Assembly: GCA_943330705.2 (NCBI GenBank)
Contig: CALQIT020000008.1
Location: 1-64,000, forward strand
Direction: 5' to 3'
From: Streptomyces griseus
GTDB taxonomy: Bacteria > Bdellovibrionota > Bdellovibrionia > Bdellovibrionales > Bdellovibrionaceae
Length of the DNA: 64,000 bases
This document shows positions 52,083-61,410 of this stretch, piece after piece (the first letter of the stretch is position 1; every line of letters begins with the position of its first letter). The notes beneath the pieces are model-generated. The model was given only the letters and a program-made list of their open reading frames with translations, was not told the DNA's origin and ran no database searches. Made by a program: the position numbers and the translations under genes.

Positions 52083-53856
52083 CATTTATCCCTTTCCAAA
52101 AGATTCTTTGCTCAGCCGCTTGCCGTGCAAACATCAAAGCCCCACTTAGATATCGACAGCCCAAAAGCTGGGCGTACTCACGCGCCCTAGAATCCTCTCG
52201 ATAATTTAAATCGACAACCAAAGTGGGCTTCCACGAGACAGGCGGCAATGCGGCCTGCGGAGCTGCGGCCCAGATCACGACATCATATTCAGGCAAAGTC
52301 CGAATTTGCTGATGCGGCAAACCGGTTCTAGCTGAAAAAGATTGTGCCTGTGGCAGTAGACTCTGAATCATCTTTAGGGTGCCGCCGCCACCCCATATGG
52401 CGACCTTGCCTGCGCTTGGCGATTCGGCTTGCATCCACAAGGAAGCAAAACCATCCCAATCTGTATTATGTCCGGACCAGTCGCCTTCAAAGCGAGTAAT
52501 GGTATTGACAGTTTGTAGTTCTTTGGCTCGGTCGGTAAGCTGTTCACAGATTTCAAACGCAGCAACTTTCAATGGTGCTGTAACTGCACCCGATTGTAGT
52601 CCAAGTCTTTGCAAGACCGACAAACCTTGAAACCATTCTTTCTGATCTAAAGAAACGGCAAAAACCGGAATTCTTTGCTCGGCAAAAAATGCATGTTGCT
52701 CGATTGGAGTCCAACTATGGCTGACAGGTTCACCAAGGACAGCGGCAAACAAAACAGATCTTGGTGGTGTTGCCATCCACTCAAAAATACTAGGTTGATC
52801 AAAGGCTGAGCCCTCGGAATCCTTCCAGAAGTTCAACAACTGCCAGCCCTTCATCCGCTGGCGAAACCACTTCCAGCGGCCGTTTTCTGACCTTGGCAAT
52901 ACACTACGACGAATGGGTTCTTTCTGCTGCCACTGAAAAAGCATTTCAAGGTCCGCCCACGTATTGATCTTGAGCGAAACTTTTAAATGGACCCCCCGGG
53001 GGCTTTCACGCTCAAGGGAAGAAAGGGCCTCTGACAAAGTGCCATGGTGCTCGTGCAATGAAACGATTCTTGGGGTATTAAAATCGCATGGTCCAAACTC
53101 AAAAGGCCAATCCCATAGAATATTTTCCTGAGTCAATTCTTGCAAAGATTCAGACGTATCAGAATTGCGAAAACTAAGTAAAATTCTTTCAGGAGCAAAA
53201 GTCTTAACCACCGAACGAATCAGAGTTTCTGGCAAAAGATCAGTGCGCAGTTCAAAGAACTCAACTTTCAGCCTTTGCACGTGCACCTTTAGGTTTCCAT
53301 CTGGGTCAAAATGCTGTGGCAAAAGAGTCAAAATCCCACGGCAGTCCAATACAGCCCGACTCAGAATTTTCTTCTCAAGTTCATTGCTGCTTGTGAGCCC
53401 TTCGGGAAGCCAATAGACTTCATCGGCGACACTTGCAAATTGAATTTTTCGCAATCGCGCCCGTTCTTGGTATTCTTCCCCAGGCCCGCCATTAAAATCA
53501 GCTAAAGGCCGCAACTGCGGGCGGTCCAAAAAAACACGACCAAGCTGATCAGTTTCCCGCCGAACCCAAATCTTATGCACCATCTTTGGCAAGCTAAGAA
53601 CATCGAACCCGGCGCCCAAACAAATTACAAAGCTTAAATACTCCTGAGTTAGCTGCCTAAAGACTTCTTGCTCCCAACGGCGAAAGACGTCTTCACCATG
53701 CAGCTTAAAAATATCTTGCAGTGAAATATTCTTGCGTTTTTCAATTTCTAGATCCAAATCAAAGTAGGCAACTGAATCCTCGAGTTGATATCCTTCTAAC
53801 CGCTTGAGTAAAGCGCTTTTCCCAACCCCGCGTTGCCCGAGCAGAACCCACTTCAT
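52069..53856 (-). CDS. aroKDE: Trifunctional shikimate kinase / type I dehydroquinase / shikimate dehydrogenase fusion
   Basis: A 595-residue fusion of three shikimate enzymes. Residues about 1-165, shikimate kinase: P-loop GQRGVGKSALL, FDLDLEIEKRKNISLQDIF, GEDVFRRWEQE and DRPQLRPLADF. Residues about 185-390, type I 3-dehydroquinate dehydratase: VEFFELRTDLLPE (Glu, Arg), SLHEHHGTLSEALSSL (His), HLKVSLKINTWADL (Schiff-base Lys) and NFWKDSEGSAFDQPS. Residues about 390-595, shikimate dehydrogenase: GEPVSHSWTPIEQHAFF, GAVTAPLKVAAFE (Lys), TVNTITR, GHNTDWDG (Asp) and WGGGGTLK (nucleotide loop). The order equals the last three domains of fungal AROM. The ATG at 53856 overlaps the aroA stop (ATGA). 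Confidence 0.88.
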   Translation of the reverse strand: MKWVLLGQRGVGKSALLKRLEGYQLEDSVAYFDLDLEIEKRKNISLQDIFKLHGEDVFRRWEQEVFRQLTQEYLSFVICLGAGFDVLSLPKMVHKIWVRRETDQLGRVFLDRPQLRPLADFNGGPGEEYQERARLRKIQFASVADEVYWLPEGLTSSNELEKKILSRAVLDCRGILTLLPQHFDPDGNLKVHVQRLKVEFFELRTDLLPETLIRSVVKTFAPERILLSFRNSDTSESLQELTQENILWDWPFEFGPCDFNTPRIVSLHEHHGTLSEALSSLERESPRGVHLKVSLKINTWADLEMLFQWQQKEPIRRSVLPRSENGRWKWFRQRMKGWQLLNFWKDSEGSAFDQPSIFEWMATPPRSVLFAAVLGEPVSHSWTPIEQHAFFAEQRIPVFAVSLDQKEWFQGLSVLQRLGLQSGAVTAPLKVAAFEICEQLTDRAKELQTVNTITRFEGDWSGHNTDWDGFASLWMQAESPSAGKVAIWGGGGTLKMIQSLLPQAQSFSARTGLPHQQIRTLPEYDVVIWAAAPQAALPPVSWKPTLVVDLNYREDSRAREYAQLLGCRYLSGALMFARQAAEQRIFWKGINDGCK

Positions 53857-55046
53857 GGCTGAACTCCAATCGTATTCCAAAAATTAGGAAAACTTTTATT
53901 CACAACCTGAGGATTCTTTATTTCGATCTTAAATCCCTTAAGTTTTAGAATTCCAGCTGCCATCGCCATGCGGTGATCATGGTCGGGGTCAAAGTTTGTG
54001 ATTCCTTGTGGTTGCAAGTTTGGATTTCCGAAGATTCTTATACCATCATCTAACTTTTCGGCCTTAATTCCAATTTTTGTTAACAACTCGAAGGACTTTT
54101 CAATTCGGTCGGACTCTTTATTTTTTAATTGAGGGGCTCCAAACAACAGGGATGTTCCTGTGGCAAACGAACATAGAACCGCTAGCACCGGGAACAAATC
54201 AGGACAGGAGCCAACATTGACTTCAATTCCCTTCATTGCCAAAGCCCGATTTACAAACAAGGAATCGGGCCTGCGAACCAGCGGAATTTGAAGGCTTTCA
54301 AAAATTTTTAAAAATGAAAGATCGGGTTGCAAACTTGCAAAAGGAAAGTTCAAAAAGTGGGCCTGACCGCACAAGGCGGCAGCTGCTGCAACTGAAAAGG
54401 AAGAGCTCAAGTCGGGCTCTAAGGCAAATTCACTGAATAAGGACTTTTGATTCGCTAAAATTAGAAAATGATCGGCAGATTGCTCAATTTGCATTCCCAT
54501 TTTTTGCAATAGGCCGATTGTCATTTTTAAGTAGTCGTCTGAGCGACGGGTTCCGACAACTTTAACTTTAAAATCCCGGGAAAGACCCCAGGCATTCAAA
54601 AAAAGAGCAGACAGAAACTGGCTAGATTCAGACTGGCTAACCACCACATCTTTGCCCAGCTGACTCCAACCCTTGGATTGGATACGAACTGAGTTTGATA
54701 GAAGCTGCGCCTGAACCCCCAATTGCTTTAGCAAAGAAATCAGTTCCCCCTGGGGTCGGGCAAACAATCGATCTGTGCCTGTCAGAACATAATCGCCAGG
54801 AATACGAGAGACTCGCAAAGCCAGAAATCGCAAAGTCGTGCCACCATCACCACAAAAGAGATCGGCATTAGTATAGCGCTCCGTGCGGCCAGAAATTTTC
54901 GCCAGGGCTGCCTGCAAATGCAGGACGTCTTCACTTTGACTGTCAATTTCGAGCTTCAGATTTGGAAAATAACTTTGAACAATCAAAGCCCGATTCACTA
55001 AGGACTTCGATGCAGGAATAACACCTTGATATGAAAATGGGGCCAT
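53853..55046 (-). CDS. aroA: 5-Enolpyruvylshikimate-3-phosphate (EPSP) synthase
   Basis: A 397-residue EPSP synthase joining PEP to shikimate-3-P. PASKSLVNRALI carries the Lys-Ser pair. GDGGTTLRFLAL matches the GNAGTAMRPL glyphosate/PEP loop but with Asp for Asn and Phe at the Pro101-like position. SQSESSQFLSALFL, LVRRPDSLF, ESDRIEKSFELL and FDPDHDHRMAMAAGILK are also conserved. Slightly short (usual 420-430). The start at 55046 follows TGATG overlap with the aroB stop. The gene sits between aroB and the aroKDE fusion. Confidence 0.93.
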   Translation of the reverse strand: MAPFSYQGVIPASKSLVNRALIVQSYFPNLKLEIDSQSEDVLHLQAALAKISGRTERYTNADLFCGDGGTTLRFLALRVSRIPGDYVLTGTDRLFARPQGELISLLKQLGVQAQLLSNSVRIQSKGWSQLGKDVVVSQSESSQFLSALFLNAWGLSRDFKVKVVGTRRSDDYLKMTIGLLQKMGMQIEQSADHFLILANQKSLFSEFALEPDLSSSFSVAAAAALCGQAHFLNFPFASLQPDLSFLKIFESLQIPLVRRPDSLFVNRALAMKGIEVNVGSCPDLFPVLAVLCSFATGTSLLFGAPQLKNKESDRIEKSFELLTKIGIKAEKLDDGIRIFGNPNLQPQGITNFDPDHDHRMAMAAGILKLKGFKIEIKNPQVVNKSFPNFWNTIGVQP

Positions 55047-56095
55047 CACTTTTGACCTTTGCCGAATTCCTGAATAAAGAATCCTAAATCGTTCAGCAGG
55101 ATCTCAAGTTTGATTTTTTGTACCACCGGTCTACCTGGTTTTTTCAGAAAAACAAAGCGGAGCTCACCCTGAGTTGACATCTTTTTATCTTGCGCTAGCC
55201 AATATCGAATATCCTGGCATTTTTTTAACATCTTGCTGATTTCAGAATTAGCTGGAAAAAGAAGCCCGGCTTCGGATCGCAAGATCTGTTGATAGTCTTT
55301 CGTTGAAAGCAATCCGTGGCGGTGACTAAGCCATAGGGATAAAATTAGTCCATTTAAAACGGCAATCCCATGCGCCTGGCCAAGTGCGGCCTCAAAAACG
55401 TGGCCCATGCTATGGCCCAAGTTCAAAACATGCCGAATTCCCTTTTTTTCAAACGGATCTTTTTTTACAATTTTGTATTTTTCAGCAATCAGCTGCGGCA
55501 ACATCAACCACAATTTTTTACTGTCGAAATTTTTTAAGCAGCTGATCTTTTTCCAAAGGGGTCCTCCGGCAATCAAACCCATTTTTACCACTTCGCCAAA
55601 GGCTTCTTGAACCCGCCGAGGGGGCTGATCTAGTAACAAATCGCGGAATAGATAGACCTCGGAAGCTGGATAGAAGCTACCAATTTGATTTTTGGTCCCA
55701 TTGATATTCAAGGCGGTCTTACCGCCATGTGATGAGTCTATGGCTGCCAGCCAAGTACTTGGAATCATCACTAAGCGGACGCCCCGCTTGAATATACTTG
55801 CCACAAAAGCACCAAAATCACCGACAGAGCCGCCGCCAAGGACGACAAAAGTCAAATCCCGCGACTGCAATGGGGAAGAAAGCTGACTTAACTTTCGTAA
55901 GTGGCCTGGAAGAGCATCAATCGACTTTAATTGCTCGCCGCCTGTAACTTTGTAGCGAATCGGGAACTTCTGAATAAATTGACGATAAGGGGTGCTATCC
56001 AAAAATGAATCATAGATTAGAATGATATTTTCGCCCCATTCACTTTTCAATGGTGCCCTATTCAAGAAAAAAAGCTGACTTTGGATCGAGTTCAA
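55046..56095 (-). CDS. aroB: 3-Dehydroquinate synthase
   Basis: A 349-residue NAD and metal-dependent enzyme, second step of the pathway. FVVLGGGSVGDFGAFVASIF and KRGVRLVMIPSTWLAAIDSS form the NAD site and substrate loop, HGGKTALNINGTKNQIGSFY is highly conserved, GEVVKMGLI follows, and LNLGHSMGHVFEAALG has metal-binding His residues, with HGIAV nearby. First gene of the aro operon; it overlaps aroA by one base or more. Upstream it faces the lipoprotein gene at 56239. Confidence 0.94.
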   Translation of the reverse strand: MNSIQSQLFFLNRAPLKSEWGENIILIYDSFLDSTPYRQFIQKFPIRYKVTGGEQLKSIDALPGHLRKLSQLSSPLQSRDLTFVVLGGGSVGDFGAFVASIFKRGVRLVMIPSTWLAAIDSSHGGKTALNINGTKNQIGSFYPASEVYLFRDLLLDQPPRRVQEAFGEVVKMGLIAGGPLWKKISCLKNFDSKKLWLMLPQLIAEKYKIVKKDPFEKKGIRHVLNLGHSMGHVFEAALGQAHGIAVLNGLILSLWLSHRHGLLSTKDYQQILRSEAGLLFPANSEISKMLKKCQDIRYWLAQDKKMSTQGELRFVFLKKPGRPVVQKIKLEILLNDLGFFIQEFGKGQK

Positions 56096-56238
56096 AAGGA
56101 CTCCTTGCGATTTAAATGTCTTCTATCAGCGATTTCCAAATATGGGAATGGATTTCCGGCCTGAATGTCCCAGTTTCAAACGTTTGTTATTATTAATTTT
56201 GCTTAATTATTCATCAAGCGCGACCGATAAATATTCAT

Positions 56239-59200
56239 ATGAACTTAAGCTTCGTGATTCTAAATAGAGCACCACATCAGATAGCAGCAAGCTTTCTAGC
56301 ATGCCTGGCGATGCTGAGCCTTACAGCCTGCGGGGCTAAAAAAGCAGCTCCTAAAGCAAGTGGAATCGCAGCCAAGGTTGATTCCGCAACAAGTACAATT
56401 ACTGCCACGACTTCCATCCTAGCTGATGGGATAGCAACTTCAAAAATAACGATACTACTATTGGATTCTGCCGGAAAGCCGGTCGCCGGGGTCACTCCAC
56501 AGTTTTCAGTTTCAGGCACTGGAAACACCCAATCCCCTTGTAGTCTTTCTGATGCGACCGGAACCTCAACTTGTAGTTTCGTAACCGTAATTGCTGAAAG
56601 TAAGGCTGTTGCCATTGTCTGGCCCGTGGACAAAACTGGCGATTCAGTTACTTTTCTTGCTGGTTCAGTTGCCAAAGTATGCGTCGCTACCGAGCCCGCT
56701 AGCGGCGTGGCTGGGGTCGCTTTTAGCCAACAACCGATTTTTAAAATTGGTGACATCAACTGTAACCTAATTAGCAATGCGACCAATGCCGTAACTGTTA
56801 CCTTGAGCGCAGGAACTGGCACACTTTCTGGAACAACCACGGTTAGCGCAGTTGCCGGTGTTGCGACCTTCACCAACCTGAAAGTTGATTTGATTGGAAC
56901 AAAAGAAATTACCGCCTCAAGCTCAGGCCTTACCAGCGTTGTTTCTTCGCCATTTACCGTGGGCGCCACCACGACTACGACGACCACAGTTCCACCAACC
57001 ACGACCACGACGACCACAGTTCCACCAACCACGACCACGACGACCACTAGCACGACTTCAACCACCACTACGTCCACGACGACGACTATTCCTGATATAA
57101 CTCCACCAGATCCAGTAACCATCGACACGCCCACTCCGCTGCCATACACGTCGAGTACAAGCTCTGTCGCAGTCAGCGGTGGTTGCGAAGGTGGCGCCAT
57201 TGTTCACCTCACGGGCGATCAAACGACCGATGTTGCCTGCGTCGCCAATGGCTACAATTTAACTTTGAGTAAAACCGTGGACGGCATGTTTAATTACAGC
57301 ATTAAGCAAACAGATGTCGCCGGAAACAACTCGACATCGGTAAACATGACTTGGTTCCGCGACACCTTGGCACCAGCTCCAGTCAATGTCACTTCGCCGG
57401 CAACTTTAAATTATAGTTCCAACTCAGGGACGCTTGCGATTGTCGGAACCTGCGAAAATGGCTCCTCGGTCACCATCACCGGAGACGCCACCAGCTCAGC
57501 AACTTGTGCTTCTTCGACCTTTAACTTTAGTATTTCTAAAACAACTGATGCGACCTACAACTTCTCTATTCAACAACGAGACAGCGCTAATAACCTTTCA
57601 ACTTCAGTCAACCTCGTGTGGGCATTGGATGCACAGCCACCAGCAGCACCGGCCCTTACTTCGCCAGTACCAAATCCACACAATTCAAATACGAACTCGA
57701 TCGACATTTCAGGAAGCTGTGAAGCCGACACTATTATTAACGTCACTGGCGACGACACTCAGTCAGGATCTTGCTCGTCTGGCACATTCACGGTTACTGT
57801 TTCTAAATATACTGATGGCAGCTACAGTTTCTTAGTCAGTCAAACTGACCTTGGCGGAAACACCTCAGCAACCAATGCAGTCACTTGGAATCGCGACACC
57901 ATTGCTCCTGCGCAAGCCGTTTTGACGGCTCCTGCTTCAAACCCAATCTCGACAAACGGAAATAGTATTGCCATTGCGGGTTCTTGCGAGGCCGGCACCT
58001 CTGTGATCATCGGCGGCGATGCGAGCTCATCAACCTCATGTCCAGCCGGAAGCTTTGCAACCTCGGTTAGCAAAACGTCCGATGGCACCTATAACATCAC
58101 TGTGACTCTTAAAGACACGGCCAATAACTCATCAACACCAGTGGCCGTTCAATGGGTCAGGGATACCGTCGCCCCCGCCTCTCCTGCAATCACCACTCCG
58201 GCAACGAACCCATATAGCTTTGTTGGCAACAGCATCAGCCTTACAGGATCTTGCGACACCGGCAACACCGTAGTTCTTGCCGGCGCGTCGTCTGGCTCAG
58301 TGGCCTGCTCAGGGGGAGCCTTCTCCTTCACGCTCAACCAAACAACTGACAACACCTATGACTACACGATTAAGCAGGTGGATTCAGCTAACAATAGTTC
58401 GAGCACCGTGGCCTTCAGCTGGATCCGCGACAATTTACCACCGAACACTCCGGTAATCACCACACCGTCGGTGGCAAGCTACATTTCTAACAATACTACA
58501 CTAACGATCAGCGGAACTTGCGAATCAGGGGCGACCGTAAAAATGGCCGGCAGCTCTATTGCCAATACCACTTGCTTGACCAGCTTGTTCTCCTTCACTA
58601 TCACTAAAGTCACCAACGGAGCATACAGCTTCAATATTCATCAGACCGACAATGCCGGAAATGACTCTGGGAGCGCAACTCTCGGCTGGACTTTGGATAC
58701 CGTCACTCCGAACCAACCGGTCATCACGTCGCCTGCGGTGTCTCCTTACCTATCGAGCAACGCAAACTTAACTATTTCAGGAGACTGCGAAGCGATCTCC
58801 ACCGTGAATCTTACTGGGTCCGCTACTTCCGCGGTAACCTGCTCTGTTCTGGGACACTTTAACTTCAGCGTCACCAAATCAACTGATGCCACTTACAACT
58901 TCTCGGTAACGCAAAAAGACGCTGCCAATAACACATCTACGGCCGCAACTCTCGCGTGGACCAAGGACTCCTCGGTTCCCTCCACTCCTGTGCTCGCCGC
59001 TCCCGCCGTGTCTCCTTTCTACTCAAATACTGGCAGCATCACATTAACAGGCTTTTGTGATCTTACCAACACCGTCACCTTGGCCGGCGACGTTGTGGCC
59101 TCAGATGTGACCACTCCTTCGAATTCATTAACTACAACTTGCTCGAGTGGAAGCTTTACATTCATTGTTGCCAAATCTGGAGGCGATGTTACGTACAACT

Positions 59201-60777
59201 TTAGTATTATTCAAACGAGCGGAGCCAGCGTGGACTCTGGTGCGGCGACGCAAATTTGGGTACGCGACGTAACCGCACCAATCACGCCCTCATTGATCGC
59301 ACCGGCAGCAACGCCGTACACTTCTTCGGGCACCCTTCTGATGAATGGTAGCTGCGAAGATGGCACAACCGTTAACTTAACCGGCGCGGACACGCAGCAG
59401 CTTTATTGCAGTGGCTCTGCCTATGACTTTTCGGTAGTCAAAGGCGTTGATGGGACTTTCAATTTCTCGATCGTGTCAGTCGATGCCGCTGGCAACTCCT
59501 CTGCAACGGTCAGTCTAAGCTGGATTAAGGACTCAACTGCGATTCCGGCTCCCGCGATTTCGAGCCCAAGCGGAAATCCTCTGGTGAACAATATCAATGA
59601 GCTCACAATCATCGGTAGCTGCGAATACGGCAACACCGTTAATCTTTCGGGCTTTAACGCTCTGGACATCACGGATCCGGCAGGTTCTTCGTCAATTGAT
59701 TGCGACGCAGGTTCTTATAGCTATACACTTCTTGCCCCAAGCGATGCCACCTACAGCATCAGCATCACCCAAACCAACGGCCTCGGCACATCACCAGCTG
59801 CTACTAAGACATGGACCTTAGACCGCGTCGCTCCGGACACCGCAATTTCCGCCAATCCAACAGATCCCAACTTTAGCTTCACCGCGAGCTTCACTTTCAA
59901 CTCGCCTGATGCCACCGCTACATTTGAGTGTTCGATCGACAGCGGCGCATACGCGACTTGCACTTCGCCAAAATCCTACACCTCAATGGCCAATGGCAGC
60001 CACACGTTCGATGTGCGCGGCAAAGATGCGGCCGGAAACAGCGATTACACGCCTGCCCAATATGCTTGGACCCAAAATGCTTTCTACACCATTGGCCTCT
60101 ATCACATGAATACTGGCTCCGAACTGGTCAACAGCTCGCAGTACGTATCTCCGTACCACAGTCCTCTGACCAACAATGCAACCGCAACTTATGTCGCCGC
60201 CAAATTTGGTAACGGTGTTAAAACGAGCCAAGCGAGCTTACAATATCTATCGACCCCAGATGCAAATATTTTTGATGCCATGAACAGCACGATGACAATC
60301 GATCTTTGGATAAAGTTCACCTCTCTACCAGCAACTACCTCGGCCAATCAAGTCATTATCAGCAAAGACGGTCTTGCCGGAGATCGCGGCTGGGTGGTCA
60401 TGTTAAAACGAAGTTCATCCAGCAACTACCGCTTGATCTTTGGAGCCACGGTGACAGCTGGCGGAACGCCAACTTTAGTGACCTCAACAAGCAGCTGTTT
60501 GGCTGATATAACAACCTACCGCCATATTGCCGTGACGTGGAATGCCGGCTCGGTCACTCTGTTCTGTGACGGCGCAAGCAAAGGAACCGGTACTATTGGA
60601 ACCGCAGGAAGTGCTAAGATCAACCAAACAACGGCTCCTCTAAGAATTGGTCGAACTGAAACCATGAGCACCTACAAATACTTGGATGCTACCATCGATG
60701 AGGTTCGCCTGTCGCAGAAGGTTCGCTGGACCACAAACTTCACGGTTCCAGCCGTTGAGTACACGAACCCAGACTAG
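56239..60777 (+). CDS. Giant repeat-bearing surface lipoprotein with LamG-like C-terminus
   Basis: 1512 residues. Signal MNLSFVILNRAPHQIAASFL and lipobox SLTAC lead to an invasin-like Ig segment (about 45-240). A Thr/Pro linker of about 45 residues (TTTTTTVPPTTTTTTTVPPT) follows, then ten repeats of about 90 residues, each with two Cys, a G-x-C(E/D)xGxxV core, and an end like WxRDxxAP. Then come an unlike Ig-type domain (about 1200-1282) and a concanavalin/LamG-like domain (YHMNTGSELVNSSQY, MTIDLWIKFTSLP, RHIAVTWNAGSVTLFCDG, ATIDEVRLSQKVRW). This layout fits a surface adhesin or prey/substrate-binding protein. Low-complexity antisense frames are not genes. Confidence 0.9.
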   Translation: MNLSFVILNRAPHQIAASFLACLAMLSLTACGAKKAAPKASGIAAKVDSATSTITATTSILADGIATSKITILLLDSAGKPVAGVTPQFSVSGTGNTQSPCSLSDATGTSTCSFVTVIAESKAVAIVWPVDKTGDSVTFLAGSVAKVCVATEPASGVAGVAFSQQPIFKIGDINCNLISNATNAVTVTLSAGTGTLSGTTTVSAVAGVATFTNLKVDLIGTKEITASSSGLTSVVSSPFTVGATTTTTTTVPPTTTTTTTVPPTTTTTTTSTTSTTTTSTTTTIPDITPPDPVTIDTPTPLPYTSSTSSVAVSGGCEGGAIVHLTGDQTTDVACVANGYNLTLSKTVDGMFNYSIKQTDVAGNNSTSVNMTWFRDTLAPAPVNVTSPATLNYSSNSGTLAIVGTCENGSSVTITGDATSSATCASSTFNFSISKTTDATYNFSIQQRDSANNLSTSVNLVWALDAQPPAAPALTSPVPNPHNSNTNSIDISGSCEADTIINVTGDDTQSGSCSSGTFTVTVSKYTDGSYSFLVSQTDLGGNTSATNAVTWNRDTIAPAQAVLTAPASNPISTNGNSIAIAGSCEAGTSVIIGGDASSSTSCPAGSFATSVSKTSDGTYNITVTLKDTANNSSTPVAVQWVRDTVAPASPAITTPATNPYSFVGNSISLTGSCDTGNTVVLAGASSGSVACSGGAFSFTLNQTTDNTYDYTIKQVDSANNSSSTVAFSWIRDNLPPNTPVITTPSVASYISNNTTLTISGTCESGATVKMAGSSIANTTCLTSLFSFTITKVTNGAYSFNIHQTDNAGNDSGSATLGWTLDTVTPNQPVITSPAVSPYLSSNANLTISGDCEAISTVNLTGSATSAVTCSVLGHFNFSVTKSTDATYNFSVTQKDAANNTSTAATLAWTKDSSVPSTPVLAAPAVSPFYSNTGSITLTGFCDLTNTVTLAGDVVASDVTTPSNSLTTTCSSGSFTFIVAKSGGDVTYNFSIIQTSGASVDSGAATQIWVRDVTAPITPSLIAPAATPYTSSGTLLMNGSCEDGTTVNLTGADTQQLYCSGSAYDFSVVKGVDGTFNFSIVSVDAAGNSSATVSLSWIKDSTAIPAPAISSPSGNPLVNNINELTIIGSCEYGNTVNLSGFNALDITDPAGSSSIDCDAGSYSYTLLAPSDATYSISITQTNGLGTSPAATKTWTLDRVAPDTAISANPTDPNFSFTASFTFNSPDATATFECSIDSGAYATCTSPKSYTSMANGSHTFDVRGKDAAGNSDYTPAQYAWTQNAFYTIGLYHMNTGSELVNSSQYVSPYHSPLTNNATATYVAAKFGNGVKTSQASLQYLSTPDANIFDAMNSTMTIDLWIKFTSLPATTSANQVIISKDGLAGDRGWVVMLKRSSSSNYRLIFGATVTAGGTPTLVTSTSSCLADITTYRHIAVTWNAGSVTLFCDGASKGTGTIGTAGSAKINQTTAPLRIGRTETMSTYKYLDATIDEVRLSQKVRWTTNFTVPAVEYTNPD
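57100..59829 (+). repeat. Ten tandem Ig-like coding repeats
   Basis: Repeats of about 270 bases encode S-I-x-I-S-G-x-C-E-x-G-x-x-V units starting with a Pro-rich segment (APASPAITTPATNPYSFVGN) and ending W-x-R-D. Repeats 8 and 10 are longer through insertions of about 10 residues. Divergence between repeats is moderate, so recombination between copies is possible but not rampant. Confidence 0.85.
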
Positions 60778-60798
60778 ATCCCAATAGGATTCACAGCT

Positions 60799-60840
60799 AA
60801 ACAAGAATCGGTCGCAAAGTGAGACCGATTCTTGTTTATG
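60799..60840 (+). terminator. Strong hairpin terminator of the lipoprotein gene
   Basis: aaacaagaatcggtc (60799-60813) pairs perfectly with gaccgattcttgttt (60823-60837) over a 9-base loop, 22 bases after the stop. The right arm ends in a T-rich run, as expected for a rho-independent terminator. Confidence 0.8.
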
Positions 60841-60947
60841 GTTTCCACCTTTAATAGTAGTACCAAAGATTTGAAACTTTATGTCAATGGAACTAGCGAG
60901 TGCAAGCTGGCCGCTATCCTTAAGCTGACATCTTTTTCCAGAGTGTT

Positions 60948-61367
60948 CTATTTAATTTTTTGTTCTAATTTATTTTTTACGTTTTTAAAACTTCTTTTTA
61001 GAATATGAAAGGCCTGCTCGGTCGAGGCTTTTAAATCCACCCAGGCATTTTCAGAACTTTTTTCTAATCCTTCAATTTTTTTTCTGACTTCATTGGCGTC
61101 ATTTTCCAAAGCGGCAATTTGTGATTTCAAGTCGTCTTTTATTTCTTTCTTTGCAGTCCTGGACTTTTTTTTCAAATCATCAATTTCATGATTCAATCGC
61201 TTCATCCCTTCCTCAAGCCGAGCGATAACTTTATCCTTCGTTTCATTGACCGCATCGACGCTCTGGTCAATTTTTTCCCCTACTTTTTTTCCGACTCGAT
61301 CTTCAGATCGCGCAAATTGTAGACCTGTGAAGAAAAAACAGAAAAGGACAGCTGTAAAAAATTTCAT
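60948..61367 (-). CDS. Secreted coiled-coil protein
   Basis: A 139-residue protein with a signal peptide MKFFTAVLFCFFFTGLQFAR and a mature part that is almost wholly charged helix (IARLEEGMKRLNHEIDDLKK, IAALENDANEVRKKIEGLEK), a likely periplasmic coiled coil. It ends LKRSFKNVKNKLEQKIK. It could be an envelope spacer or scaffold. Alone on the minus strand after the terminator. No family named. Confidence 0.75.
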   Translation of the reverse strand: MKFFTAVLFCFFFTGLQFARSEDRVGKKVGEKIDQSVDAVNETKDKVIARLEEGMKRLNHEIDDLKKKSRTAKKEIKDDLKSQIAALENDANEVRKKIEGLEKSSENAWVDLKASTEQAFHILKRSFKNVKNKLEQKIK

Positions 61368-61410
61368 GGAATTGGTTTCCTTTCACTACGAATAGCATAG
61401 CTAACCTTCG

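Noticed and set aside
56277-57200. 307-codon minus-strand frame opposite the giant lipoprotein
   Set aside because: Val-rich low-complexity translation (VVVVVV) is the antisense of the Thr linker; no start context or homology.
57100-59829. Tandem repeat array considered as CRISPR
   Set aside because: Units of about 270 bases are coding, diverged and in frame; no short identical repeats with unique spacers.
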